Origin: Telopea speciosissima | Lineage: Eukaryota > Streptophyta > Magnoliopsida > Proteales > Proteaceae | Assembly (NCBI RefSeq): GCF_018873765.1 | Contig: NC_057924.1 | Coordinates: forward strand, 3,968,001-4,032,000 | Reading direction: 5' to 3' | DNA length: 64,000 bases | Shown: piece after piece, positions 33,119-44,879 of the stretch | Layout of the letters: every line of letters begins with the position of its first letter | How positions within the stretch are numbered: position 1 is the stretch's first letter | The notes under the pieces: generated by a model | Told to the model about the DNA's origin: nothing | The model's database searches: none | Seen by the model: the letters and a program-made list of their open reading frames with translations, nothing else | Made by a program: the position numbers and the translations under genes

Positions 33119-34616
33119 TTGCTAGAAGATCAGCAAGTATGTATTGATGTTATAAAGAAAGATACAAAAAGAAAAGAAATTTAGATGCTCATACTCAAAA
33201 GCATCTTCAGCTAATTACAAACAAAATTGTTTCGGACATGGTACCCTCACAACAGATCAGAAGAAGCGGTAATATGGTCTACCTAAAGTTTCTTAAGAAG
33301 TCGCATGGGCAATGAAGTTTGGAAAGTCATTCCACTTCTCTAAAATTTTAAGGCGAGCTTCTCGATTTGCAAGAGCTTCTGTTGGGACATTACTCTCCCT
33401 GTAACAGTGGGTGATGCGCCATTGGATGGACCTTAGATAACTGTCAGCCGCCCACTAGCGTTGCATGAAATCCCAAGGAATGCTAGAGGTTAGGATGCTT
33501 GTTAACACCGTGGCTGAATCGCATTCCACGCAAATACGTTACACCTCCAGATCTTTCGCTTATTGGATGCCAATAAAAAATGCAGCCATTTCAGATTGGA
33601 AGTTTGCTCCAATTCCTAGAAACACGGAGAAACACCTGCAAGTGGCACCCAAGTGATTCTTGAGAATACCCCCTGCACCTGAATAACCGGGGTTTTCAAT
33701 CGACGAACCGTCAATGTTGAGTTTCCACCATCCAACAAGAGGTGGTTTCCAGTGAACTTTAAGAGTTTCCTTCGGTTTGGGTGTAGCAATGCTTACCCTA
33801 TAGAACTTTGCAAGCACGAGCGCATTAATTGAGTTAATATGGACTCCCCTGGCCATGGAGCAATCTGAAATCTCATTGATGCATTTGTGCATGACTTGCA
33901 TTGGAGAACAGCATAGGTTATCATATCTTCTTGAATTTCATTCAGTCCATATTTGTTGACACACAATTATAAGCAGAGGCTTCCATATATCAGCCACCAT
34001 AACGATCTTAATTAGCTTTCCTTCGCCACCACGAGAACAGGAGTTCAATAGTTGGAAAATCGCTCCAATGTTCCTTGAAAAGGCTAAGAACTTCTTTCCA
34101 GAGTTTGCTTGAAAAATTACAGTTGAGGAAGATGTGGCGGCTTGTGTCCTCTGCTGCCCAACAAAGTTCACATCTGGAAACCATTGGGACTGCTCTTCGA
34201 CAGGCATTCTCATCCGTGGGAAGTGCCTTATGCATTAATCTCCAGCCAAATAAGGAATTACGAGGGTGAAGTTGCTTAGGCCAGACTGCCCAAGTCCACT
34301 CGACTTTGTTGATTTTTGCCTCAACGCTTCCCAAGCTGAGCTCACCGTGAAAGTCCTCGATTTTGTGTTTGCCCAAAATCTAGCATCCTCCCTTCCTAAT
34401 GGCATAATATTCGAGTAAAGAATTTTATTGAAAACTCCTTGAAGAACCCGATCCTCCACCTGAGGGAGCGCCCAATTCCCATCTTCTATGATGTCCGCTA
34501 CAGTAGCGCAAAGATTATTGGGAATATAAGCTGGCAGGAGCTGGTCTTCAATACTTTGGTTATCCATCCACCTGTCATACCAGAAACGAATAGAGTTCCC
34601 ATTTCCAATCACCCAG

Positions 34617-34619
<3 letters not shown>
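33119..34619 (-). mobile_element. 5'-truncated L1-type LINE inside a CT microsatellite
   Basis: Minus-strand frames encode the end of a plant LINE ORF2. WVIGNGNSIRFWYDRWMDNQ (34.61 kb) is followed by a zf-RVT region (WTWAVWPKQLHPRNSLFGWR, CELCWAAEDTSRHIFLNC, 34.3-34.1 kb) and an RNase H start (GWWKLNIDGSSIENPGYSG, 33.74 kb). Frames shift at least twice. The copy replaces the middle of the CT tract found at 25620 in unit 1, so it has CT repeats on both sides; its 3' end shows no poly-A but joins directly to the (GA)n strand. Confidence 0.8.

Positions 34620-34680
<61 letters not shown>
34620..34680. repeat. Long (CT)n microsatellite, ~61 bp
   Basis: Uninterrupted CT dinucleotides, the longest such tract in the window, adjoining the 5' end of the truncated LINE. 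Unit 1 has only about 22-24 bp here. Confidence 0.9.
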
Positions 34681-34683
<3 letters not shown>

Positions 34684-34706
34684 ACACACAACACCAAAGG
34701 ACATAG

Positions 34707-34882
34707 CAATCCAGATCTTCTGTGGCGTGCTGCCCGTAGCTGCCTGAGCGGCACACAAACAGGGCGTGGCACAATGATCGCCTTATCCCTGCCTGAGCGG
34801 GGGTAAGGCGATCATTGCACCTTGCCTTATTTGTGCGTTGCTTAGGCCACTATGAGCAGCTCACCGTAGAAGATCACGATCC
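34707..34882. mobile_element. 176 bp near-palindromic MITE (unit 2)
   Basis: Duplicate of 25668-25843 with the same 10 bp flanks AAGGACATAG (34697-34706, 34883-34892). The arms have collected mismatches, e.g. GTAGCTGCCTGAGCGG versus GCTTAGGCCACTATG. Confidence 0.8.
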
Positions 34883-34892
34883 AAGGACATAG

Positions 34893-36137
34893 TACTATTT
34901 GTGGGTTTGCATGCATGGAGCAAGTAAAAAAACAAGGGGCGCTGTTTCTTGCATAGGACGCTGGGACCATGCCGCATGCGCCAGCTAATGAGAGCGCACG
35001 GTGTGATACAGTAGGGGGTGGAATTTCCGCCATACATGGGGGGCTGTGTGGCCATTCTGGCCTCTGCTGTGGGGGAGGTTGTAGCCCCTGCGTCCCATGC
35101 AAGAAACATTCTCCCAAAAAAACAATTAGGATATATGGATCTAAGGAGAAAGTTCCTCACACTGCCAGTGTAGGGAGAATCTCCCACACCACTTCATTCA
35201 TGACAAGAGAATCAATTTTGTCAACAGGCTTTACATGGTCAGGAAGGAGAAAGAAAGTGTAAGTGCAAGACCCACATGTTAATTAGGATGTCAGACCATT
35301 CATGATGCTTTCGTCAACAGAGACTTACATGGTCAGGATGTGAGGGTGTGGGAAAGCTTATTTCAATAAGAAAGGAGAAGAAATGGTCTTGACCGATCGA
35401 CATACCGAAATGCCCTTGCTTGGGTAAGTTGGGTCAAGTCTTTTGAAAAGATTATCGATCTAGGGCCATCTTTCTTAGTAAAGGCTTTTCTTTATGGTAG
35501 GTGAATTTTTATCCTCTCAAGTGGTGCATCCGACGGTGAGATAAAACACCGTTGTTCTTGGATTTTAAAGGTGGAATAGGTGCACTACCTACCGTTGGAT
35601 GCGCTTTAAGATGTACTAGGCAGAGTAAAACTTGAAAGGTAAAGATTCACGATGGGTCTAGCCTTGCGAGTCTCTCTAAACATTACGCGGTATATCTACT
35701 TTTTTGAAACATTTTTAATAGTTTTAATAGACAGAGATGAAATTGTAAGAGTCGATTTAACTTTTTAAATGGGTAGAATCGAAATATAATGTCTCACAAT
35801 AAGAAAGAACCCATTCAGGCAAAAAAAAAAAGAAGAAAAGATCATCGACCATGCAGCGAATCGTTTTTCCCTCCAATTCGCTGCCCTCTCCAATTCCTCC
35901 AATTCCTCACATGATGGCCGAAATGGCCATCCTACCCTCTGCCCAAAAACACTGCTCAAAGTGGGGTCCACTCCCCCCTACTAGAGGAATTGAAGGAATT
36001 GGAGGTGATAATTATTCCCATGCAGCTTTCATTTGTTTGAATTTAATCACCTAGAGCCAAAAACCAGCTCACACAAAGATTTTTGTGTGGCCCTCGACGT
36101 TTTGTATAAGTTTAGACAACTCAACTATATCTGACTA
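34893..36137. other. Spacer between genes a' and b', unit 2 left part
   Basis: Aligns with 25854-27075 of unit 1. Open frames on either strand are shared by both units but show many stops and no family motif, so they are not called as genes. Confidence 0.5.
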
Positions 36138-36166
36138 TTTTTTTTTTTTTTTGGTAAAGGGGAAAT

Positions 36167-37630
36167 TTATTGAGGGGGGGAGTGTGTAGTACTAGTGTCT
36201 TCATTTGCACACAGCTCATGAAGCCATTGAATGGAGTATGGCCAATCTGTCGCACACACAAGTGACAGGGCCTTCCTGGCTAGGGCATCTGCAACCATAT
36301 TCAGAGCCCTAGGAACACAAGAAAAAACAACTGAGGAAAAGGATGGGACTAGCCGCTCCACTTCAACAACTAAGTCAGCCACCTCCCACGAAGGGATCTT
36401 CTTTCCTTCAACCATGAGAAACGCATCCATATTGTCTGTCTCGACCATAAGATCATCAATTCCCAACTCTAATGCTGAAGTCAAGGCATATCGGATAGCC
36501 AGAAGTTCACCCTGAATACTGCAGCCAAAACTAGAAGGGATGGAGCGAGCCAAGCAAGGGGAGCCCGAATGATCTCTGAACACCACGCCAACCCCTCCTT
36601 TAGACTTATCAGCAGGCAGAGCAGCATCGCTATTTGCCTTAATGACTCCCACCGGAGGGGGGACCCAAGTGCCAAGGCGAGAGAGGCCAACCGAACCACT
36701 AAAAGGACTGCTACTGAGCACTGGGTTAGCAGAGGAGAACTCCAAAAAAGCCTTATTCGCTGCTTGGATAACTTCCAAAGGTGTCCGCTCCTTCCCACTA
36801 AAAATTAAGTCATTACGGGCTCGCCACAAGTACCAATAGATGAAGGACGCCTTGGACAGGGAATCGTGGGCCACCTTCTTGTCCTGCCGAAACCAGGTTT
36901 CCCACCCTTTTAACCAATCAACCAGTCTTAGATCAACACTAGGGGGGGAGAACTGAAGAGGAGATCCAAACCACACAGATCTAGCAAATGGGGAGTCGAA
37001 CAGAATATGATCACCTGATTCACTAGGGGCACCACACCTCCCACAGCTTGGATCGGCTCGAACCTGTCTGGCATGAAGACTAAAACCCGTGGCCAAAGCT
37101 TCATTAGTCGCTCTCCAAAGAAAACTCCTAACTTTTGGCATAGTATGGATAGACCAGATCCTGTTCCAAACTGAATCATCAATATGCTCCCAAGACCGAG
37201 ACCTAGAAGAAGAAGCCTTTGCCCAACTAGCTTCCTCCTCCTTCCTAGCCAACATGCAGTAAGCCAATTTAACAGAAAAATACCCATTCTTAGAAGTTGC
37301 CCAACATTGCTTATCCTCACCAACAAACAAAGAGAGAGGAATTTGAGAAATGGCCTTCACTTCAGCTGGTTGCAATATCAAATTGAGTAAATCTGACCTC
37401 CAAGTTTGAGAAATTGGTTCAATAAGATCTCCAACAACAGAAAGGGAACAATCACTGGGCTTAGAAGACTGCAGTTTGAAATTTGGAAGGGATGGGATCC
37501 ATCTATCCTCCCAAATATTAATACTCGAACCATCTCCAATTTTCCACACTAAACCTTCCAAAAGCACCTCACGGCCCACAAGAATACTCCTCCACCCCCA
37601 AGATGGGCGGTTTCCCACTTTTGCCTGCAA
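36167..37630 (-). pseudogene. LINE ORF2 C-terminal part: zf-RVT and RNase H
   Basis: A 487-codon open frame begins after a stop near 37.69 kb. PSWGWRSILVGREVLLEG and WKIGDGSSINIWEDRW are followed by the zf-RVT region (WNRIWSIHTMPKVRSFLWR, CGRCGAPSESGDHILFDS) and an RNase H domain (VIKANSDAALPADKSKGG, GELLAIRYAL, MVETDNMDAFL) that carries Asp, Glu and Asp at the catalytic places. Plant L1-type elements often carry this extra RNase H. It lies in the same frame as the reverse transcriptase part 38731-37694. Confidence 0.88.
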
Positions 37631-37693
37631 AAAATCCCAATGAGGAAAATATATAGACTTAATAAATTTTGCCCAATTCGCATCTAGGGACGT

Positions 37694-39222
37694 CTATAAC
37701 CGCCAAGCCACTTTTGCAAGCAAAGCTTTATTCTGAATTTTTGAGTCCTTGAGTCCCAGCCCTCCTCTAGACTTTGGTCTACATAGACGCTGCCAAGACA
37801 TCCAGTGTATCTTCTGAGTCTCCTCCTCACCTCCCCAAAAGAACCTAGAAGAGGCCTTTCTGATCGAGTCATGGAAAGAAACTAGGAGTTTGAAATGGGA
37901 ACTAGCATAATTTGCCATAGGGACAACCGCCGCCTTCAGTAACAGCTCCTTTCCTGCATGAGAAAGGAGCTTCTCCTTCCACCCTTGCAGTTTACTCAAA
38001 GTCTTTTCCTTAATATCATTAAACACATCTTTTTTGGACACCCCAAAATGAGTCGGCAGCCCCAAATATGTAGTCGGCCCATCTCCATGCTTGACCTTCA
38101 AAATCCTAGAAAACCACCTTTTAATTCTATCGTGTGTATTGGGGTTGAAAGTAAGGCTGGATTTTTGCAAATTAATAGCCTGCCCAGTAGCTTTACAATA
38201 CAAATCCAAGCATTCCTTCAAGTAATTAATTTCCTGCAAATCAACCTTAGCAAAAAGAAGGCAGTCATCAGCAAAGAGGAGGTGAGTAATAAGATCACCT
38301 CTGTTATGCACTCTCACCCCCTTGAGCAAACCAGCACTCTTGGCCTGATCAATTACAGCAGTCAGGGCCTGAGAACAGAGAATGAAGATAGCTGGAGAGA
38401 TCAGGTCCCCTTGCCTTATCCCCCTAGAAGGGGAGATCGCTCCCTAAACACAGCCATTCACAAGCAGATTATAAGACACAGAGGTAATACAAGCCATAAC
38501 CAGCCTGACCCACGTACTCCTAAAGCCCAACTTAAGCAACATACCTTCAATAAAGTGCCACTCAAGACTATCATACACCTTGCGCATATCAAGTTTTAAA
38601 GCTAGAAACTTCCCTTTACCTTTCTTCTGCTTCTTGATATAGTGGAATAACTCGTGGGCAACCAGAATGTTGTCAGAAATAAGTCTGTCTGGGATGAAGG
38701 CTGACTGAGCAGGAGAAATAATCTGGTTCAATTCAGAGCCCTACTTAACCGATTAGCAATGAGTTTGGTTATGATCTTGAAAGTAATATTACACAAACTG
38801 ATAGGTCTGAGTTGATCGGCACTCTCTGGGGAATCCACCTTTGGAATAAGATAAATAAAAGTCTTATTCAACTCCCTCGGAATCACCCCAGTGGTGGAAA
38901 ACTCCACAACAAGAGCAAGCAAATCATCTTTCACTAAATCCCAGTATTTCTGATAAAAGACTGGAGAGAGACCATCAGGGCAAGGAGACTTAAGAGGAGC
39001 CATTTTGAAAAGTGCATCCCTAATTTCTTTCATTTGCGGAACAGAGCACAAAATATTATTGAGGTCCTCACTAACAATTGGTTGAACCGCACCCAAGACC
39101 AAATCCAAAGCATTATTATTTATAGGTTCAGAATAGTACAGGGACTGGAAATGATTACAAAGAATATCAGTTACCTCCCTCTCAGAAGAAGACCACCCAT
39201 CAGTGGAAGTCTTTAATTTCAA
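37694..39222 (-). pseudogene. LINE ORF2 reverse transcriptase
   Basis: From 39222 the frame encodes FKMAPLKSPCPDGLSPVFYQ and RPISLCNITFKIITKLIANR, up to about 38730 where the frame changes by one. It continues with SPAQSAFIPDRLISDN, KLDMRKVYDSLEW (box A, with the catalytic Asp), a stop near 38444, then [15 protein letters not shown] (FADD box, 38290) and [17 protein letters not shown] (37.82 kb). The catalytic motifs are visible but the reading frame is broken, so it is inactive as it stands. Confidence 0.88.
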
Positions 39223-39429
39223 AATCTTGTTACGATGCCTTCTTCAGAGAGTAGTCACATGAAAAAAAGAGGTATTTTTATCACCCCCTTTCAACCAATC
39301 TACCTTGGACTTCTGGCGCCACAGCTCTTCCTCCTTCTTTAACTCGGCTTCTAAAAGGCTCCTCAACTCAGATTCCTTCTCCTGAGAATATATAGAATGC
39401 GGAAGGTCTTGCACCTGCTCCAACTGGGC

Positions 39430-40338
39430 TTACAAAGCCTCAATATTTTCAAAAATATTTCCAAAGACCTCAGCATTCCATTTTTTGAAAACCTCACGAC
39501 AATGCCTGGTTCTTCTCATCACCTGTTTCACGACCGGACCTGTGGTTGGAATAGACCAAGCTTTACTAGCCACATTACGAAAATCCGCATGAAAAGTCCA
39601 CATGGACTCAAAGCGAAAAGGCCTTCTTCCTCGCACCCTACCACCTTCAGTATCCACCATAATAGAGCAATGGTCTGAACTAATTGTAGGTTTTATAAGG
39701 ACCGAGGCATTTTCAAAAGCTTGCCTCCAAGCCGAATTACAAAGAGAGCGGTCAAGCCTGATCCGAATATTTGCTGCACCCTGCCTTTTATTGTTCCAAG
39801 TAAAACGGGGACCATTGACACCCATATCCATAAAACCACAAGCCTGAAGGAAATCGTTGAAAAGCTCACCATTATGCGCCGAACTCTTAGAACCTCCCTC
39901 CTTCTCATGCCAAGCAAGATAGGAATTAAAATCCCCAAAGCAAACCCATTTGCTACCCTGATGATTAAGAGCAGCAATACGATCCCACACATTCTTCCGT
40001 TTGTGCTTGACTGGGTCCCCATACACACAGGTAACATAAAACGAAGGAATATCCTTCATACCAACCTCCGTATCAATAAAATTTGTATCAGTCGAAAGAG
40101 TTGAGAGATTCACATTTTTCTTCCACAATAAAGCGAGGCCTCCAGAAGTACCAATGGGCTCAACAGTAGTACAATTCTAAAACTTTCCTTTTTTCTTAAT
40201 ATTATCAATAACCTTTCTTCTACTCTTAGTTTCCATAAGAAACAAGACCTCTGGGCTTTCCATCTTGAGGAGATGAAACAAAGAACGGACTGTCGAGGGT
40301 CTCCCCAGCCCTTGACAGTTCCATCCAAGGAACTTCAT
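39430..40338 (-). pseudogene. LINE ORF2 apurinic-type endonuclease
   Basis: The likely start is the ATG at 40338 (MKFLGWNCQGLG), with METK following (the endonuclease N and E sites). An in-frame TAG at 40179-40177 interrupts after 53 codons. Downstream the same frame has VCFGDFNSYL, NIRIRLDRSLCN and SDHCSIMVDTEGG, the last being the usual SDH catalytic motif. A stop at 39432-39430 ends it before the linker to reverse transcriptase. Confidence 0.86.
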
Positions 40339-40341
40339 TGC

Positions 40342-41398
40342 CCCCCGTGGTGCCGAAAATCTCCAGCATCCATGGGTGCAGCCCCTAAAAAAGGCTCAAC
40401 AGTCTCAGAATCATTCACCATCATAACAGTATCATGGTTACTAGCCAAAGCTAAATCACTGCTTCTCTGTCTCTTTGCCGATTGTATGCTCATACCTTTC
40501 GACAAAGAATCAGCCGAGAAGGATAAAGACGGGCTAGCTATATGGGTATTGATATGGGTAGGCTGGTCAGTTGACACAGAGGGGCTGGGTAATGAACTGG
40601 GCCAGTAGTTATTTGGGTTAGGATTTGAAAGTGTGCAATCCGACATGAGGGGGAGAAGCTTCGATAACGCATGAGCCAATTCTGGGGTATGGGGAAGGGT
40701 GGAAAGATAGGACATAAGTTGGTTATTAGAAGGATCAGATGGGTACACGTGGGACGAAGTGGAAATGGAAGGAATAATGGTATTAAGAGGTTGGATATTT
40801 AAGGTAGGTGTGTTGGTGGTTTCCACGTGATTGTAAGAATGAAAGGAAATATCATGCTGGGGGTTTAAAAAGGTATGGGTATTGGCTGAATTTGGAAAGT
40901 GAGAGGGAGATTGAGTAGATTGAGCAATACCCGAGTTCGAGGTGATAACTGATTGAGATTTGATAAAAGTAAGGCGAGAAGGGTGGGATTGAGCCTGATT
41001 CAGGTGAAGGAGAACGCCCAGTCTTTCATAGCTTTCCACCCTCCAAGCGATCAAATTACCAGCAACCGTCCAAGGTGTTTCATTCAGCACGTTCAAGAGA
41101 TCCATACCATATCCGAATTTGAATATGTACGTATCAGTACGAAGGAGGAGACTTGAACCGGAGAAGAAGTATTCCACACATTGATAAGAGCCTCTGTCAC
41201 CGCCTGCTTCCTATACCGCCTCCCAGGGAAGACGTAACCTGCCAACGTGAGCGATTCATTGTATGCAATCTTATCTTCCAACTCATCGTCAATGGTGAAA
41301 GTATCCTCTTCCTCAGATCCATCAGACTCAACGGAGGTTCCTCCCGGATCAATAAACACCGGGGGTAGTGGGGTTAGCGGAAGTGGGGTACCATCCAT
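40342..41398 (-). pseudogene. LINE ORF1-like region with DUF4283-type fold
   Basis: The first frame (41398 on) starts MDGTPLPLTPLP, is acidic, and reaches EALINVWNTSSPVQ. A frame change near 41.15 kb continues as IFKFGYGMDLLNVLNETPW and TVAGNLIAW, the DUF4283 pattern of plant LINE ORF1. The usual CCHC zinc knuckle is not visible; a Ser/Pro/Thr-rich stretch follows directly to the endonuclease start, which suggests an internal deletion. Confidence 0.7.
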
Positions 41399-41574
41399 AG
41401 ATACGACACCAGGAAAAAAAAGTCGGAGTTGTACACCCTATTCACTCCAGAGAGGAGGAGAAAAAATGTGGACAAATTAAGAGTTACGTGAAGTTGTAAC
41501 TTCTTTTCTAACTTAACTATATCTAACTATGAATGTAAAACTAATTAGCTTTTACTAGTTGGAAAAAATCGCCC

Positions 41575-41581
41575 TATAAAT
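41575..41581 (+). promoter_or_regulatory. TATA box of RALF-like gene b'
   Basis: TATAAAT in GCCCTATAAATCTCAATTAAC, 56 bp before the ATG and 60 bp past the LINE 5' end. Confidence 0.65.
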
Positions 41582-41636
41582 CTCAATTAACATCCAATAT
41601 ATCAATTTGATCATCCATCGGGTAAAATTAATAACC

Positions 41637-41858
41637 ATGGCGAAGCTCTTGGTGGTATGGATGGCAGCCGCATTGGTGATCTCTTCTGTCTTCATGGACG
41701 TAACATTTGGGAAAGATATCGGCTATGGAGCCATTTCATCAGGTGACCGAGTTAAATGCAAGACCCTTGACAAGAACTGTCGTCAAGACCAGCGGGCAAA
41801 TTCATACACCAGAGGCTGCGAGAAGATAGAAAGGTGTAGGACAGGTAATAATGGATAA
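41637..41858 (+). CDS. RALF-like peptide, type b'
   Basis: The 73-residue duplicate of the 27193 gene has signal peptide LVVWMAAALVISSVF, DIGYGAI, C-x6-C-x11-C-x5-C and ANSYTRGCEKIERCR. A TAA four codons earlier than in gene b leaves only RTGNNG after the last cysteine. One change (GCGGGCAAAT) turns the Pro of PAN into Arg (QRANSY). The conserved core suggests it is still coding. Only a short promoter remains before the LINE insertion. Confidence 0.83.
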   Translation: MAKLLVVWMAAALVISSVFMDVTFGKDIGYGAISSGDRVKCKTLDKNCRQDQRANSYTRGCEKIERCRTGNNG

Positions 41859-42149
41859 GGAGGGATCTAATTCCTAATGATGACGATGAAGAACACTACC
41901 TAGGAAGGCGATGATGAGAAGGGAAACGAAGGAAACGACTGAAACTTAAAACTTTGATTTCTTGATGGAGAATTCCTTCAATTATTCCCTGTTGTAAATA
42001 ATAAGAGCCTAAGAGGACCAGATAAATGGAGACGGTAATTTTTCCTTTACATGCACTCCTAGTTCTTTTTATTTCGAGGAATATTTCCTCTTATTGGTTG
42101 GGTGAAATAAGAGCCAAGAGGTCCTCCTAGTTTTTCTTGAATAAAATAT

Positions 42150-42189
<40 letters not shown>

Positions 42190-43931
42190 CAACACCAACA
42201 ACAACATAGCCTTATCCCAATTAAATGAGATCGGTTACATGGATATTTTTAAAAATAAAGTAAAGAAAACTGAGGTCCTCACAAAGGGAAAGGAAAGTAA
42301 GAGAAACTTAAAAAAAAAATGGGATAAGAAATATAAGTAATGGAAAATGATAGATGAAAGTAAGTGGAAAGAGGATAGAGGCCGGATAGCCCAGGAATTC
42401 AGGAAAATCTCTACTATATGGTGTCGATACGTGGATCCTTACTCTCCAACTAATAGGCTTTATCTGAGGTCATACTTGGCACAAGACCCCGTCTATGCAT
42501 GTCATTCTTCACAACCTCGTCTATGGTCATTTTAGACCTGCCCCTAGCTCTTTTGGGTCTTTCAATCAGCATTAAATCGCTTCTCCTTATTGGGGCATCC
42601 CCAGGCCTTCAAAGGACATATTACTATGGAGGATGGATTCTCTCCACATACATGTGAGAGGCAACCATCGACATGTCTCTTCTGTTTTGGAAAATACCCC
42701 TCCTCACTTCGCAAATGGCAATAATGGGATAGGTGGCTGCCTCTCATCTCACATGTACGATACATGCACATACGTGTAGAGGAACACTGAACTCAGTACT
42801 ATGAGTCCGGATCAGCTCCCTATAGGGGGAGAGTAATTACTCTTTTTGTACGTTGTGGTGCTGCCATGTATCTTTTTCATAGCTGATTACTTTCTCAATC
42901 CATTAGTCATTTTTTTTTGTTAATATATATTACAAAAATAAGTGGGACCCATGTACTCCTTTCTTCTTTTATGTTTTTTTTTTTTTGGATTTTCATCCTC
43001 TCAAGTGTGGTGCACCGTTCGATGCACGTGATGGATCTTTATCCTCTCAAGTGTAAGAAATTGGTTACTGAAGACATTGAATAAAAGAAAGTGAAAGTGT
43101 ATTCAAATTAACAAGTGTTAATGACCTGAAGAACATTACTAAGTTCGTCTGAATCAAAGGGTGAACGACGAAAGCTATCGAGTCCTTCCATCGCAGCCTT
43201 CCTTCGATGAATGATTACAGGAAACTACAACAATCGCCATGAATCCCTCTCTCTTGTTTAACCTTTAAAGAAGAAAAAAAGCTTATCCTATTCGCCATAA
43301 AGATCGTTCTATTACTGATCACAACAGAGAAGCGAACAATGAAATTACTATCTCATCCTCGATATTTTACTAAAAATATGACAAACATCCTTGGGGTATT
43401 TCGATCATTTGTAAGAAGAGGCAAATATTTATGGCCATTGATGGCTGTATGGTTGGTTGGGCCATGGAAAACTTTATCCACAAAACTAAAATAGAAATAG
43501 TTTCTTCCACATATTATCTCATGGCGAATTTTTTGCCCTCAATATAGGTGGATTTACCCATTCTCCTTGAGTGTTAATTTACTCCCCTTATAGTACAATA
43601 TCGAAAATACCCTTCACAACATTCTTGATGCCCATCCCAAGACACTGACATCCATCAGCAAATGAATTCCTCCTTCATCATGGATGAAGAGAAACTCAAT
43701 CAATTCAAGCTTCTAACTCAATAGTAGACGAAGAAGAAGAAGAAAATGATCGAAGATCTCGGGGTTCAACAATGGGCAGCTTTCATTTCTTTCAATTTAA
43801 TTATTTAGAGCCAAAGACCTGCTCGCCAAAAAATTCTTGTGTGGCCCTCAATGTTTGTATAAGTTTAGATAGTGCAAATATATCCAACCATATGAACCAC
43901 AAGCCATACTAATTAGATGGAAAATTTTCCC
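41859..43931. other. Spacer between genes b' and c', unit 2
   Basis: Aligns with 27427-30058 of unit 1 minus the 28931 element. It includes the CT run at about 42152-42184 and the uninterrupted insertion site near 43300-43315. No additional gene is seen. Confidence 0.55.
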
Positions 43932-43938
43932 TATAAAT
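43932..43938 (+). promoter_or_regulatory. TATA box of RALF-like gene c'
   Basis: TATAAAT in TCCCTATAAATCTCAATTAAC, 64 bp before the ATG. Confidence 0.65.
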
Positions 43939-43995
43939 CTCAATTAACTTCTAATTAAGATATTAATTCATCATTCATAATCTGGTCAAATAACC

Positions 43996-44241
43996 ATGGC
44001 CAAGTTCTTGGTGTTATGGATGGCAACAGCATTGCTGGTCTCTTCCTTCTTCACGGAGGTAACAAATGGGACAGAGATCGACTACGGAGCCATTAGAGGG
44101 GACGGTATTGATTGTGGGATTCAAAACAAAAACTGTCGTCACGACCCGCCGGCGAATCAATACACCAGAGGTTGCGAAGAGATAAATCGATGTAGAGGTA
44201 ATGATGATATAACGGACAAGAAGGATTCAACTGCAAATTAG
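43996..44241 (+). CDS. RALF-like peptide, type c'
   Basis: The 81-residue duplicate of the 30123 gene differs at only a few residues (TEVTNG for MEVTHG, INRCR for IERCR, TDKK for TEKK). Signal peptide, EIDYGAI and the four cysteines are intact. The TAG stop and the open frame behind it (QDDEHYEGHEKGDEGRD, then TGA) are both kept, so the truncation predates the duplication. Confidence 0.86.
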   Translation: MAKFLVLWMATALLVSSFFTEVTNGTEIDYGAIRGDGIDCGIQNKNCRHDPPANQYTRGCEEINRCRGNDDITDKKDSTAN

Positions 44242-44879
44242 CAAGATGATGAACACTATGAAGGCCATGAGAAGGGAGATGAAGGAAGGGATTGAAACTT
44301 AAAATTTGAATTTTTTGTGGAGAATTCTTGTCCTTCCCTTCCCTTCCCTTTCCCTTCTCTTCCCTGTTGTATTTTTTTTATTACCCTTCGCTTCCCTTCC
44401 CTGTTGTTGCCAATAAGAGTGTAAGAGGGCCAAAGGGGATCTTAATTAGGTAGTTCTTTAATTTTGAGGGATGTTTCCTTCTTGTGTATAGGTTGGTTTG
44501 CCAATAAGAGCACAAGAGGACCAAAAGGGTCCTTACCACTCCTATTTCTTTAATTTTGAAGTATATTTCCTGTTATTGGTTGGTTCCCAATAAGAATGAG
44601 CTGAGGCTCTCTCTCTCTCTCTCTCATACAATACCAAAGGATATAGTACTATTGTAGGTTTTCATGTATGGAGTAAATAAAAAAAGGGAGGGGAATCACT
44701 ACAAGGCCATTGTTAGAGGAAGAGTTCCGTTGCATTCTTTTCCATTAAAGCGTTGAGTAGAGATTCATTCCTATTGTTATGGGTTCGATGTTGAAGTGAT
44801 GTGAATCATTGGGGGTATTACTTCACTTGCAACACTAAAGAGGTAACCCTAAACCTATATTGAGAAATTGTTTCGAATA

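Larger units (their letters stand above)
36138..41514 (-). mobile_element. Near-full-length L1-type LINE with RNase H
   Basis: The 5377 bp insertion lies between 15 bp target duplications AACTATATCT(G/A)ACTA (36123-36137, 41515-41529; one mismatch), and unit 1 shows the empty site at 27067-27081. On the minus strand it runs from an ORF1-like region (41398) through endonuclease, reverse transcriptase, zf-RVT and RNase H to a poly-A tail (T15 at 36138-36152). It is broken by several stops and frameshifts but is the best preserved LINE here. It separates gene b' from its upstream spacer, 60 bp before the b' TATA box. Confidence 0.92.

Noticed and set aside
34439-34774. Long frame through the CT microsatellite (RERERE repeats)
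   Set aside because: Composition artefact of (GA)n joined to LINE sequence.
36231-41480. Numerous plus-strand open frames across the LINE
   Set aside because: All are antisense shadows of the minus-strand LINE coding region.
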